Below are positions 8,491 through 15,225 of a stretch of 41,040 nt of DNA, piece after piece. The notes beneath the pieces are model-generated. The model saw nothing but the letters and a program-made list of their open reading frames with translations, had not been told where the DNA came from and searched no databases. Within the stretch, counting starts at the first letter, position 1. Every line of letters begins with the position of its first letter. The DNA comes from Bacteroidota bacterium (GTDB lineage Bacteria; Bacteroidota; Bacteroidia; Chitinophagales; Saprospiraceae). Location of the stretch: the NCBI GenBank assembly GCA_018222965.1, contig JAAEZH010000046.1:1-41040 (forward strand), given 5' to 3'. The position numbers were made by a program, and so were the translations under genes.

Positions 8491-9144
8491 TTAATTATCC
8501 CACTCTTCCCAGTCGTCGTCATCGTCGTCCCATCCGCCTTCATCAAATCCTCCGACGCGGAAAGTAATAGTACCCATGGGGCTGTTGAATTGATCTTCTC
8601 CCAGTCCGACAGGTAATTCATCAATACCGGACACAAACCGGTAACCACCGGTGAATCCTACTTTTAGCCAATCGGTGATATTAAGTTCCAATCCGATTTG
8701 CGGGGTTACGGCAAAGAAAGGATCGGAATAAATAGAAAACTCATCATCATCGTCGCGAAACTCTTTGATCCGGGCTTTACCCCAACCGAGTTTTACGTCG
8801 CTGTACAGGTGAATGAGTTTGTGTGGCTTGTAGGTGTACCCAAGCCAAAAACCGCCATGGCCGAAATCAATAAAACGGCGATCTTCTTCGATCAATACGT
8901 CGGCAAATTGTCCGCCAATGCCATATCCTCCAATAAAAAAGGTATTGAGCACAAGGGCTCCGCCGCCTCCGATGGAAACACCGGTTTGGCCGTTTATTTC
9001 ACTGAATTCTACCATGGGGCCACCAAAGGCTCCGTTTACTTCCACATTGTTAAAGAGCGTTTCCGTTTGCGCTGTGGCAAATTGAGCGCCTCCCAAAAAC
9101 AGAAGTGCTAAAATGCTGCTGAAAAGGTAGTCGGGTTTCTTCAT
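8491..9144 (-). CDS. Predicted outer-membrane beta-barrel protein with acidic tail
   Basis: This 217-residue protein has a signal peptide (about 1-25, ending ATAQ) and then alternating hydrophobic, glycine-rich beta strands typical of small outer-membrane barrels, e.g. VSIGGGGALVLNTFFIGGYG near 57-76 and YTYKPHKLIHLYSDVKLGWG near 105. After the last strand (ITFRVGGF), which would normally end the barrel, comes a tail of about 16 residues made almost only of Asp, Glu, Trp and Gly. No enzyme motif is seen and I do not recognise a named family. It is transcribed alone, with its own terminator downstream. The localisation is reasonable; the function is unknown. Confidence 0.65.
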   Translation of the reverse strand: MKKPDYLFSSILALLFLGGAQFATAQTETLFNNVEVNGAFGGPMVEFSEINGQTGVSIGGGGALVLNTFFIGGYGIGGQFADVLIEEDRRFIDFGHGGFWLGYTYKPHKLIHLYSDVKLGWGKARIKEFRDDDDEFSIYSDPFFAVTPQIGLELNITDWLKVGFTGGYRFVSGIDELPVGLGEDQFNSPMGTITFRVGGFDEGGWDDDDDDWEEWDN

Positions 9145-9350
9145 TAGTTTAAGTTTTTTAGGACAGATTGATTAAACAGGGTCATACACTTGACGAATGA
9201 CAATTCCTATTTGTTACAGTTGCCCAAAGATTTTTTGAGATTGCCTTGCTCTCTTGCAATGGAATCTAATATCACTCAAAAAGGATGAATGGAGGAATTT
9301 TTTAGACGGCGAGGCGAAATGGGTAGAGGAAAGGGGGGGCTGTTTGTTTC

Positions 9351-9380
9351 GTTGGTGCTGTTGATTCCGTTTGTTCCGTT
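9351..9380. repeat. Short degenerate array of the GTTGATTCC 9-mer
   Basis: About 3.3 units (GTTGGTGCT, GTTGATTCC, GTTTGTTCC, GTT) of the 9-bp family also seen, in reverse complement, at 1-62 and, in the same orientation, at 28008-28109. The copies lie in the 711-base spacer between the barrel gene and the amidase gene. Confidence 0.8.
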
Positions 9381-9402
9381 AAGGCGTTGCCGTCATTAAT
9401 AA

Positions 9403-9618
9403 TTCGAGTCAGGAGTTGAACGGATAAAAACAGATGCAGCAAAGAGGCAATTCCGATTGATAGATGCAATGGGTCAAACGTACTCCTCCTTTTACACCCG
9501 GCTTCCCGAAATGACTTTTATTGTGGATGTGCAGCCTTTAGCTTCAGGGATTTATTTTCTTGAAGCTGTGGGGCCAGAAGGGCAGCGGGTGGTTGAGGAG
9601 GTGATGGTGGGAAAATAA
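9403..9618 (+). pseudogene. Orphan T9SS type A sorting-domain fragment
   Basis: The frame from 9403 to the stop at 9616-9618 has no start codon at its beginning. It encodes about 71 residues that look like the last part of a Por secretion (T9SS C-terminal) domain: a strand FRLIDAMGQ, then FIVDVQPLASGIYFLEA (compare LPAGLYYIRV in the large protein at 15226-21468), and a final VVEEVMVGK with the usual Lys-ending strand. An in-frame stop lies at 9400-9402 and no passenger domain precedes it. The usual YPNP motif is missing. It is probably the surviving 3' end of a deleted or rearranged surface-protein gene. The adjoining 9-mer array suggests a rearranged locus. Confidence 0.7.
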
Positions 9619-9622
9619 CGCT

Positions 9623-9649
9623 CTTGTGCCGAATAAATTCGGCACGTAC
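9623..9649. repeat. GTGCCGAAT hairpin (dispersed repeat copy 1)
   Basis: GTGCCGAAT-AA-ATTCGGCAC is a perfect 9-bp hairpin at 9626-9645, five bases after the stop of the sorting-domain remnant. A related copy is at 15036-15061, four bases after the leuS stop. They share CTTGTGCCGAA, AATTCG, CGGCA and GTAC. Confidence 0.7.
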
Positions 9650-9721
9650 GAAATCTGTGAAATCCCAAAAATCTGGGATCCGTTTTTGAGTTGTCTGTTA
9701 GTTCGTAATTCGCATTAAAAA

Positions 9722-9755
9722 TTCCCGCCTGCTGTGCCAGCATGGCCGGCGGGAA
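9722..9755. repeat. Nested inverted repeat in the pre-amidase spacer
   Basis: TTCCCGCC (9722-9729) pairs with GGCGGGAA (9748-9755), and inside it TGCTG-TGC-CAGCA (9730-9742) forms a second hairpin. The surrounding 9660-9855 is AT-rich and I see no gene in it. It could end transcription of the amidase gene, which finishes at 9856 on the minus strand, but there is no clean T-run directly after the stem. Confidence 0.55.
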
Positions 9756-9855
9756 AAGCTAAGAATTATAAACTAAGAACTAAAAATTTGAAATTCAAAA
9801 CACCCCTTCTTTGTGTGAAATCTAATTAAAAACTAAACCATAAAAATTAAAACCT

Positions 9856-10755
9856 TTAAAGCCCTTCTTCCTCAATTTTGAGAATCGCTTCCACATGCGC
9901 ATCGGCAATATCCTGTCTGACTCCATCTTTCATCAGTTCCAGTGCCTGATCTTTGTTGTTGTAAAAGCCGTTTTCGGTGAGGATAGCCGGCATAACTGTT
10001 TTCTTGAGTACGTAAAACGGACTGCTTTGACTGGTTTTCAGCCCTCTGTCTTTCCAACTTGTTTTATCGATTAGTTTCTGCTGAAAAATTCCGGCCATTT
10101 TTTTGCCATTGGTACTGCCGTAATAATACCAGGTCTCGATGCCGCTGACTGAGTCTGAGGTCCAGCCATCGGCAGGAGCGGGGCCGGCATTACAGTGTAC
10201 CGAAACAAATAAGCGGGGCAGATCTGTTTCGAGTTGATTGGCTTTCTTAACCCGTTCTTCCAGGTCGTTGCCCTGATTTTCCACATCGGGCATCAGGTCG
10301 GTATAGGAAATCCCATTATCATCCAGTTTGGCTTTGATGCGTTTGACGATGTCCCGATTAAACTCATATTCAAAAAATTGGGTTTCGCCATCATCAAAGA
10401 TGGGAGAGCGTTTTCCGGCAGATTCTGCTCCGTGGCCATTGTCCAGACACCACATATAGCGTGGAGTATGATCGGGGACCTCCGGAACTTCCGGGTCTAT
10501 CGGACCGGGATCGGGATCTACCGGTTCCGGCGGACCATCTATTACAATCAGGGTATCCGGATCACTAACCGTAATCGTATCGGTATCGATGACCTCGGAA
10601 CCATCATCCGGGTTTGGGTTTGGATTGGGCTGAGGCTCCGGTTGTGGTTCTGGTTTTGGTTCCGGCTCCGGTTTTGGATCGGGTGGAGGAGGTGTGTTAT
10701 TACCGAAAAGGGAGCGAAAGAAGGCAGCAATTCGTTTGAATAAATCCCGTAGCAT
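9856..10755 (-). CDS. N-acetylmuramoyl-L-alanine amidase (Amidase_3)
   Basis: This zinc hydrolase of the AmiC/LytC type cleaves the bond between muramic acid and L-Ala of the peptide stem. The C-terminal domain (about 98-295) shows the expected ligands: His108 in DNGHG, Glu129 in FEYEFNRD, His187 in VSVHCNA, and the catalytic Glu261 in ILTENGF, so it should be active. The N-terminal third is unusual: a basic/hydrophobic start (MLRDLFKRIAAFFRSLFG) and then about 25 residues of alternating Pro with Lys, Glu, Gln or Asn, followed by an Asp/Pro-rich stretch to residue 95. There is no classical signal peptide; the amphipathic start may contact the membrane, or the protein may be cytoplasmic or exported another way. 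It is transcribed divergently from 10885-11466. Confidence 0.85.
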   Translation of the reverse strand: MLRDLFKRIAAFFRSLFGNNTPPPPDPKPEPEPKPEPQPEPQPNPNPNPDDGSEVIDTDTITVSDPDTLIVIDGPPEPVDPDPGPIDPEVPEVPDHTPRYMWCLDNGHGAESAGKRSPIFDDGETQFFEYEFNRDIVKRIKAKLDDNGISYTDLMPDVENQGNDLEERVKKANQLETDLPRLFVSVHCNAGPAPADGWTSDSVSGIETWYYYGSTNGKKMAGIFQQKLIDKTSWKDRGLKTSQSSPFYVLKKTVMPAILTENGFYNNKDQALELMKDGVRQDIADAHVEAILKIEEEGL

Positions 10756-10884
10756 GTGGTGAAGGTTTGAATGGCGTTTTATTCAGGCTTGTCAAAATAT
10801 GCGAAAATTGTGAAATTGTTCCAATATTCCGACGTTAATAATACAATGAGGCAGGCAAGGCCTCGTAGACTGAAGACTTTTGTT

Positions 10885-11466
10885 ATGAGAAAACTACTCC
10901 TCTTATCCGTTTGTCTGCTTCCTTTTATCGGGATTTCGCAGAGTACACTGGTAAATCCGAGCTTTGAAGGTACACCTCAGGATGCAGAGACTCCTGTCGG
11001 TTGGTTTGAATGTGCTGCATACACCACACCGGATATACTGCCTGGTTATTGGGGCGTGTATACAGAAGCAAGTGATGGAGAAACATATATCGGACTAATC
11101 ACTCGCGAAGACGGTACTTATGAAAGTATCGGACAAAGATTGAGCCAGCCACTGAAAGCGAAGGAATGTTATGAATTCTCGCTTGATCTGGCCATGTCTA
11201 AAACCTATGCCGGTTATGGAAATCCTCTCAAGATCCGAATTTGGGGAAGCTACGATAAGTGTGGCAAAGCCCAATTACTGGCTGAATCTGTTTTAATAGA
11301 ACACGGCTACTGGAAGACGTATTTATTTTCCTTCTCCGCTAAATCGCAAATCAATTACATCGTGATCGAGGCATTCCATAAAGAAGGCCGCTTCTCCTAC
11401 CAGGGAAATGTGCTGGTAGACAATATCAAATCAATTGAAGTATGTGATCGGGCAATGAGGTGGTAG
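10885..11466 (+). CDS. Exported protein with an N-terminal-module-like jelly-roll domain
   Basis: From the ATG at 10885 the product is 193 residues with a clear signal peptide (MRKLLLLSVCLLPFIGISQ). An in-frame ATG at 10771 would put 38 hydrophilic residues before the signal, so I reject it. The mature part starts LVNPSFEGTP and continues with PVGWFEC, the pattern of galactose-binding-like modules common at the front of Bacteroidota surface proteins ('NPSFE ... P.GW'). Later strands such as CYEFSLDLAMSKTYAG and NVLVDNIKSIEVC agree with a whole jelly roll (about 20-190). Elsewhere this module usually precedes an OmpA or T9SS domain; here it stands alone. The function is unknown; binding of sugar or a surface partner is an inference. 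Confidence 0.65.
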   Translation: MRKLLLLSVCLLPFIGISQSTLVNPSFEGTPQDAETPVGWFECAAYTTPDILPGYWGVYTEASDGETYIGLITREDGTYESIGQRLSQPLKAKECYEFSLDLAMSKTYAGYGNPLKIRIWGSYDKCGKAQLLAESVLIEHGYWKTYLFSFSAKSQINYIVIEAFHKEGRFSYQGNVLVDNIKSIEVCDRAMRW

Positions 11467-11473
11467 ATGATTG

Positions 11474-11549
11474 GCACCCACACTCATCCCGATAGCTATC
11501 GGGACACACTCACACTCACACTCACACTCACACTCACACTCACACTCAA
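11474..11549. repeat. ACTCAC hexamer array interrupted by an 18-bp palindrome
   Basis: About seven copies of a CACTCA hexamer run from about 11505 to 11548, with one or two more before 11486. Between them sits the perfect palindrome TCCCGATAGCTATCGGGA (11487-11504). A second copy of the palindrome with one change is at 40748-40765. The block lies between two convergent genes and may act at the RNA level as a terminator-like hairpin. Confidence 0.9.
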
Positions 11550-11550
11550 A

Positions 11551-11988
11551 CTAATTCACACTCTCTATCCCCTCAATCATGCGCTTGGTGCGCTCCATAA
11601 ATTTGTCTAGGTCTTCCCGGAGGTTCTCAGTTTTGGAACTGTCTGCATCTTCGCCCTGACTTTCCAGATCTTTCAGCCGTTCTTCCAGTTCTTTGCGTTC
11701 TGCATCCAGATTGCTGATTTCTCCTTCCTGTTCACTACTCAGATTGTCGACTCCGGTTTTTAGCTTGTCGAAAAGACCGCCTACTTTTTCCAGTGCCGTA
11801 TCGTATTTACCGGCATCAAATTTTTCTTTTTCGGAGCGGAGCAGATCGGCTACAGAGCTACCAACTTCCTTAACCTCGTTGAAAATCTTGCTGGCACTTT
11901 CTTTTTCTGAAGGGCTCCCCAGAAAATAATTATAAACCAGCACACCTATTACGACCACTAAGGCCAGACGAATAAGACTTTTAATCAT
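11551..11988 (-). CDS. Membrane-anchored coiled-coil protein
   Basis: I place the start at the ATG at 11988, giving 145 residues: a short basic N-terminus, one membrane helix (about 6-25, LIRLALVVVIGVLVYNYFLG) and a charged helical remainder. From about residue 75 the sequence has heptad-like hydrophobic spacing (LFDKLKTGVDNLSSE, ELEERLKDLESQ) typical of a coiled coil. The longer frame to 12183 adds 65 residues that overlap the leuS promoter and start region, and is rejected. A perfect TAnnTTTG element lies upstream at 12039-12046. No known domain is recognised; a scaffold or tether role is possible. Its divergent partner is leuS. Confidence 0.6.
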   Translation of the reverse strand: MIKSLIRLALVVVIGVLVYNYFLGSPSEKESASKIFNEVKEVGSSVADLLRSEKEKFDAGKYDTALEKVGGLFDKLKTGVDNLSSEQEGEISNLDAERKELEERLKDLESQGEDADSSKTENLREDLDKFMERTKRMIEGIESVN

Positions 11989-12038
11989 GATCTTGTTTTT
12001 TGGAACTATACCTGTCCTTTGCTTTGTTGTACCTTTCT

Positions 12039-12046
12039 CAAATATA
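12039..12046 (-). promoter_or_regulatory. -7 promoter element of the coiled-coil gene
   Basis: On the minus strand TATATTTG matches TAnnTTTG perfectly, about 50 bases before the ATG at 11988. A T-rich run (TTTT, 12067-12064) about 17 bases upstream could be a degenerate -33 element. It supports the short start at 11988. Confidence 0.55.
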
Positions 12047-12134
12047 ACACGCAATGCGGACCTAAAATTCGCATTAATGTACGAAAAGTCATAATCCGGG
12101 GTGGGATGAACGACAGTATCTAGTGCAAATTCAC

Positions 12135-12142
12135 TATTTTCG
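12135..12142 (+). promoter_or_regulatory. Likely -7 promoter element of leuS
   Basis: TATTTTCG matches seven of eight bases of TAnnTTTG and ends 25 bases before the leuS ATG at 12168. No clear -33 box is seen. It would give a leader of about 20 bases and argues against the longer leuS start at 12123. Confidence 0.4.
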
Positions 12143-12167
12143 CCCCTTCGAAAAATTATTAGCATAT

Positions 12168-15032
12168 ATGGATTATCGGCCACGCGATATTGAAAAAAAA
12201 TGGCGTCAGTATTGGGTTGAAAACGACACCTACAAGGTCTCCAATGACTCTGACAAGCCCAAGTTCTATGTACTCGACATGTTTCCTTATCCTTCGGGAG
12301 CAGGATTGCACGTAGGGCACCCGCTGGGCTATATTGCTTCAGACATTTTTGCCCGTTACAAGCGACTTTGCGGATACAATGTCCTGCATCCCATGGGCTA
12401 TGATGCCTTTGGTTTGCCGGCTGAGCAATATGCTATTCAAACCGGTGTACATCCGGCCGTTTCGACCAATGAAAACATTGCACGTTACCGCGAGCAATTG
12501 GATAATATCGGATTCAGCTTTGACTGGTCCAGAGAAGTAAAAACCTGCGACCCCGAATACTACAAATGGACGCAGTGGATCTTCCTGGAGTTGTTTGAGC
12601 ATTGGTACGACAATGCACAGCAGAAGGCCCGTCCGATCAAGGAATTGGTTGCCCATTTGGAAGCGAATGGTACAGAGGGACTGGAAGCGGCACAATCGGA
12701 GCCGATAAGCCTTTCGGCGAAAGCCTGGAAGGAAATGAGTGCTAAAGAAAAAGACAGCACCCTGATGAATTACCGCCTGGCTTACCGCAAAACCACTTTT
12801 GTAAACTGGTGTGAGGAGCTGGGAACTGTATTGGCTAATGACGAGGTAAAAGATGGTGTGTCAGAGCGGGGAGGATTTCCGGTAGAGCGCAAGCCCATGT
12901 TGCAGTGGTCCTTGCGCATTACGGCTTACGCCGAAAGGTTGCTGCGCAGCCTGGATACCCTGGAGTGGTCGGAGGCCATGAAAAAAATGCAGTCCAACTG
13001 GATTGGCCGCAGTGAAGGCGCTCAGGTCTTTTTCCCGATTCAGGGGCACAACGAAAGTATCGAAATCTTTACGACTCGTCCGGATACCATCTTCGGAGCG
13101 ACCTTCATGGTGCTGGCTCCGGAACACGATCTGGTCGATGAACTCACAACCCCGGAGCAACGGGCGGAAGTGGATAAATATTTGGAGTATGTCAAGTCTC
13201 GTTCGGAGCGGGACCGGATGGCCGATGTGAAAGAAGCTACCGGTGTATTTACCGGAGCCTATGCCACCAATCCGCTGACAGAACAGCTGGTACCGATCTG
13301 GTTGGGAGAATACGTATTGAAAGACTATGGTACCGGAGCCATCATGGCTGTACCGAGTGATGATGAGCGCGACCACCGCTTTGCTACCAAATTTGGCATT
13401 GAGATTATCGATGTGATCGACAAATCGGATTATCCGGATGCCGGTCGCGAAGATAAGGTCGGGAAGATGATCAACTCCGGCTTCCTCAACGGCATGGAGG
13501 TAAAAGATGCGATTGAAAAGACATTGCAGGAAGTAGAGAAACGGGGCATTGGTTCCCGCCAGGTCAATTACCGCTTGCGGGATGCGATATACAGCCGTCA
13601 GCGTTACTGGGGCGAACCATTCCCGATCATGTACGATGCCGATGGTGTTGCTCATGGAATGGATGTGAAAGACCTGCCGCTGGAGTTGCCTGATTTGGCT
13701 GATTTTAAACCGGCTTCCGGAGGCAAGTCGCCTTTAGCAAGAGCGGAAGACTGGGTTTATGCCGTAGATGGTTATACCCGGGAGACAGACACCATGCCCG
13801 GGTTTGCCGGTTCGAGCTGGTATTTCCTGCGCTATATGGATGCCGGTAATCCGGAAGCATTTGCGAGCCGGGAAGCAGTCAACTATTGGCAGGATGTGGA
13901 TTTGTATGTCGGTGGTACCGAGCATGCTGTAGGCCACCTGATGTATTCCCGCTTCTGGCATAAGTTTCTGTTTGACAAGGGATTGGTGCCTACAGATGAG
14001 CCATTCCGCAAGTTGATCAACCAGGGAATGATCCAGGGGGTGATTGAGTCAATGTACATGCAGAAAGAGAAAGTAAACGGATATAATCGCTTCGTTTGTG
14101 CCGGTCTGGTAGGCGAGGAACCGGATAAAGATTTTGTAAAAATTCCGGTCCACGTGGATTTTGTACAGGATTATGGTTCCAATGCTTCCCACATGGATAC
14201 GGAAAGTATCAAGAAGTTTATGGACTGGCGGCCAGAATTCCAGCATGCCATTTTTGAATGTGGCAACGGCATTTATCAGGACGGGACCTTTAAGTCAAAG
14301 AAAGAAGTAGACGGTAGTCATTTGATGACCGTATCTGAAGTCGGCAAAATGTCGAAACGCTACTTCAATGTAGTGAATCCCGACGATGTGGTAGAACGCT
14401 ATGGAGCCGATTGTTTCCGGATGTACGAGATGTTTCTGGGACCTGTTGAGCAGGCCAAACCCTGGGACACCAAAGGCATAGACGGGGTTTCCAAATTCCT
14501 GCGGAAATTCTGGGGCTTGTTCTTAGACCAGGAAGGCAACTTTCATGTTTCCGATGCGGAGGCGACCAAAGACGAACAAAAGATCCTGCACACCTGCATC
14601 AAGAAGATTCGGGAGGATATTGAACGCTTCTCCTTCAATACCTGTGTGTCTGGTTTTATGGTAGCAACCAATGACCTGCAAAAAGCCAGGTGCAACAAGC
14701 GCTCGATTTTGGAGCAACTGGTCGTTTTGCTGGCTCCATTTGCCCCTCACATGACCGAAGAGCTTTGGCATAAGCTGGGGCATGAGGGAAGTGTGCACGA
14801 TGCCGCTTTTCCGGAGTTTGAGCCTAAATGGCTGATAGAAGATTCGATTGCCTATCCGATTAGTATCAATGGAAAAAAACGGGCACTGGCAGAGTTTCCG
14901 GCTGATGCCTCCAAAGACGATCTGGAGAAAGCCGCTTTGGAATTGGAAGATATTCAAAAGTGGATTGAAGGAAAGACGATTCGGAAAGTAATCGTAGTGC
15001 CCAAGCGTATGATCAATATTGTAGTAGGGTAA
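12168..15032 (+). CDS. leuS: Leucyl-tRNA synthetase
   Basis: This class I synthetase charges tRNA-Leu. I take the ATG at 12168 (MDYRPRDIEKKWRQYW), the conserved N-terminus, giving 954 residues; the longer frame adds 15 unrelated residues. The HIGH-type motif is GLHVGHPLGY near residue 47 and the KMSKR loop is intact near 727. The CP1 editing domain (about 295-410) has TTRPDTIFGATF and GTGAIMAVPSDDERD, so proofreading should work. An extra charged stretch at about 145-190 before the first catalytic half resumes appears common to Bacteroidota LeuRS. The C-terminal anticodon-binding and extension domains are complete. A repeat hairpin follows four bases after the stop. Confidence 0.97.
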   Translation: MDYRPRDIEKKWRQYWVENDTYKVSNDSDKPKFYVLDMFPYPSGAGLHVGHPLGYIASDIFARYKRLCGYNVLHPMGYDAFGLPAEQYAIQTGVHPAVSTNENIARYREQLDNIGFSFDWSREVKTCDPEYYKWTQWIFLELFEHWYDNAQQKARPIKELVAHLEANGTEGLEAAQSEPISLSAKAWKEMSAKEKDSTLMNYRLAYRKTTFVNWCEELGTVLANDEVKDGVSERGGFPVERKPMLQWSLRITAYAERLLRSLDTLEWSEAMKKMQSNWIGRSEGAQVFFPIQGHNESIEIFTTRPDTIFGATFMVLAPEHDLVDELTTPEQRAEVDKYLEYVKSRSERDRMADVKEATGVFTGAYATNPLTEQLVPIWLGEYVLKDYGTGAIMAVPSDDERDHRFATKFGIEIIDVIDKSDYPDAGREDKVGKMINSGFLNGMEVKDAIEKTLQEVEKRGIGSRQVNYRLRDAIYSRQRYWGEPFPIMYDADGVAHGMDVKDLPLELPDLADFKPASGGKSPLARAEDWVYAVDGYTRETDTMPGFAGSSWYFLRYMDAGNPEAFASREAVNYWQDVDLYVGGTEHAVGHLMYSRFWHKFLFDKGLVPTDEPFRKLINQGMIQGVIESMYMQKEKVNGYNRFVCAGLVGEEPDKDFVKIPVHVDFVQDYGSNASHMDTESIKKFMDWRPEFQHAIFECGNGIYQDGTFKSKKEVDGSHLMTVSEVGKMSKRYFNVVNPDDVVERYGADCFRMYEMFLGPVEQAKPWDTKGIDGVSKFLRKFWGLFLDQEGNFHVSDAEATKDEQKILHTCIKKIREDIERFSFNTCVSGFMVATNDLQKARCNKRSILEQLVVLLAPFAPHMTEELWHKLGHEGSVHDAAFPEFEPKWLIEDSIAYPISINGKKRALAEFPADASKDDLEKAALELEDIQKWIEGKTIRKVIVVPKRMINIVVG

Positions 15033-15035
15033 TTC

Positions 15036-15061
15036 CTTGTGCCGAAATTCGTCGGCAGTAC
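15036..15061. repeat. GTGCCGAA hairpin (dispersed repeat copy 2)
   Basis: TGCCGA-AATTCG-TCGGCA (15040-15057) forms a 6-bp hairpin directly after leuS. It resembles the copy at 9623-9649, which also follows a stop codon closely. Confidence 0.6.
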
Positions 15062-15102
15062 AGCAAGTTGTACAAAAAACAATCACTATATTTAGGCAAA
15101 TG

Positions 15103-15128
15103 GAAGGAACTGGTTTACCGGTTCCTTC
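15103..15128 (+). terminator. Terminator-like hairpin between leuS and the adhesin gene
   Basis: GAAGGAACTGG-TTTA-CCGGTTCCTTC is an 11-bp stem with one G-U pair. The following bases (TCTTCG) are only weakly T-rich, so this may be a partial terminator or an RNA structure in the leader of the next gene. Confidence 0.45.
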
Positions 15129-15225
15129 TCTTCGCCAAACCCTTTCAAGGAATCCCTCCGTTCCAGCCCATGAACAGTCCGGCCACAAAGTGGCTATTTA
15201 ACCCTATATTTCCCAAACAACCCGT

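Noticed and set aside
9552-9743. 63-codon minus-strand frame over the sorting-domain remnant
   Set aside because: It spans the GTGCCGAAT hairpin and the antisense of the remnant, with no start signal or recognisable product.
11989-12183. N-terminal extension of the coiled-coil gene into the leuS start
   Set aside because: It would bury two promoter elements and place 65 unrelated residues before a membrane anchor.
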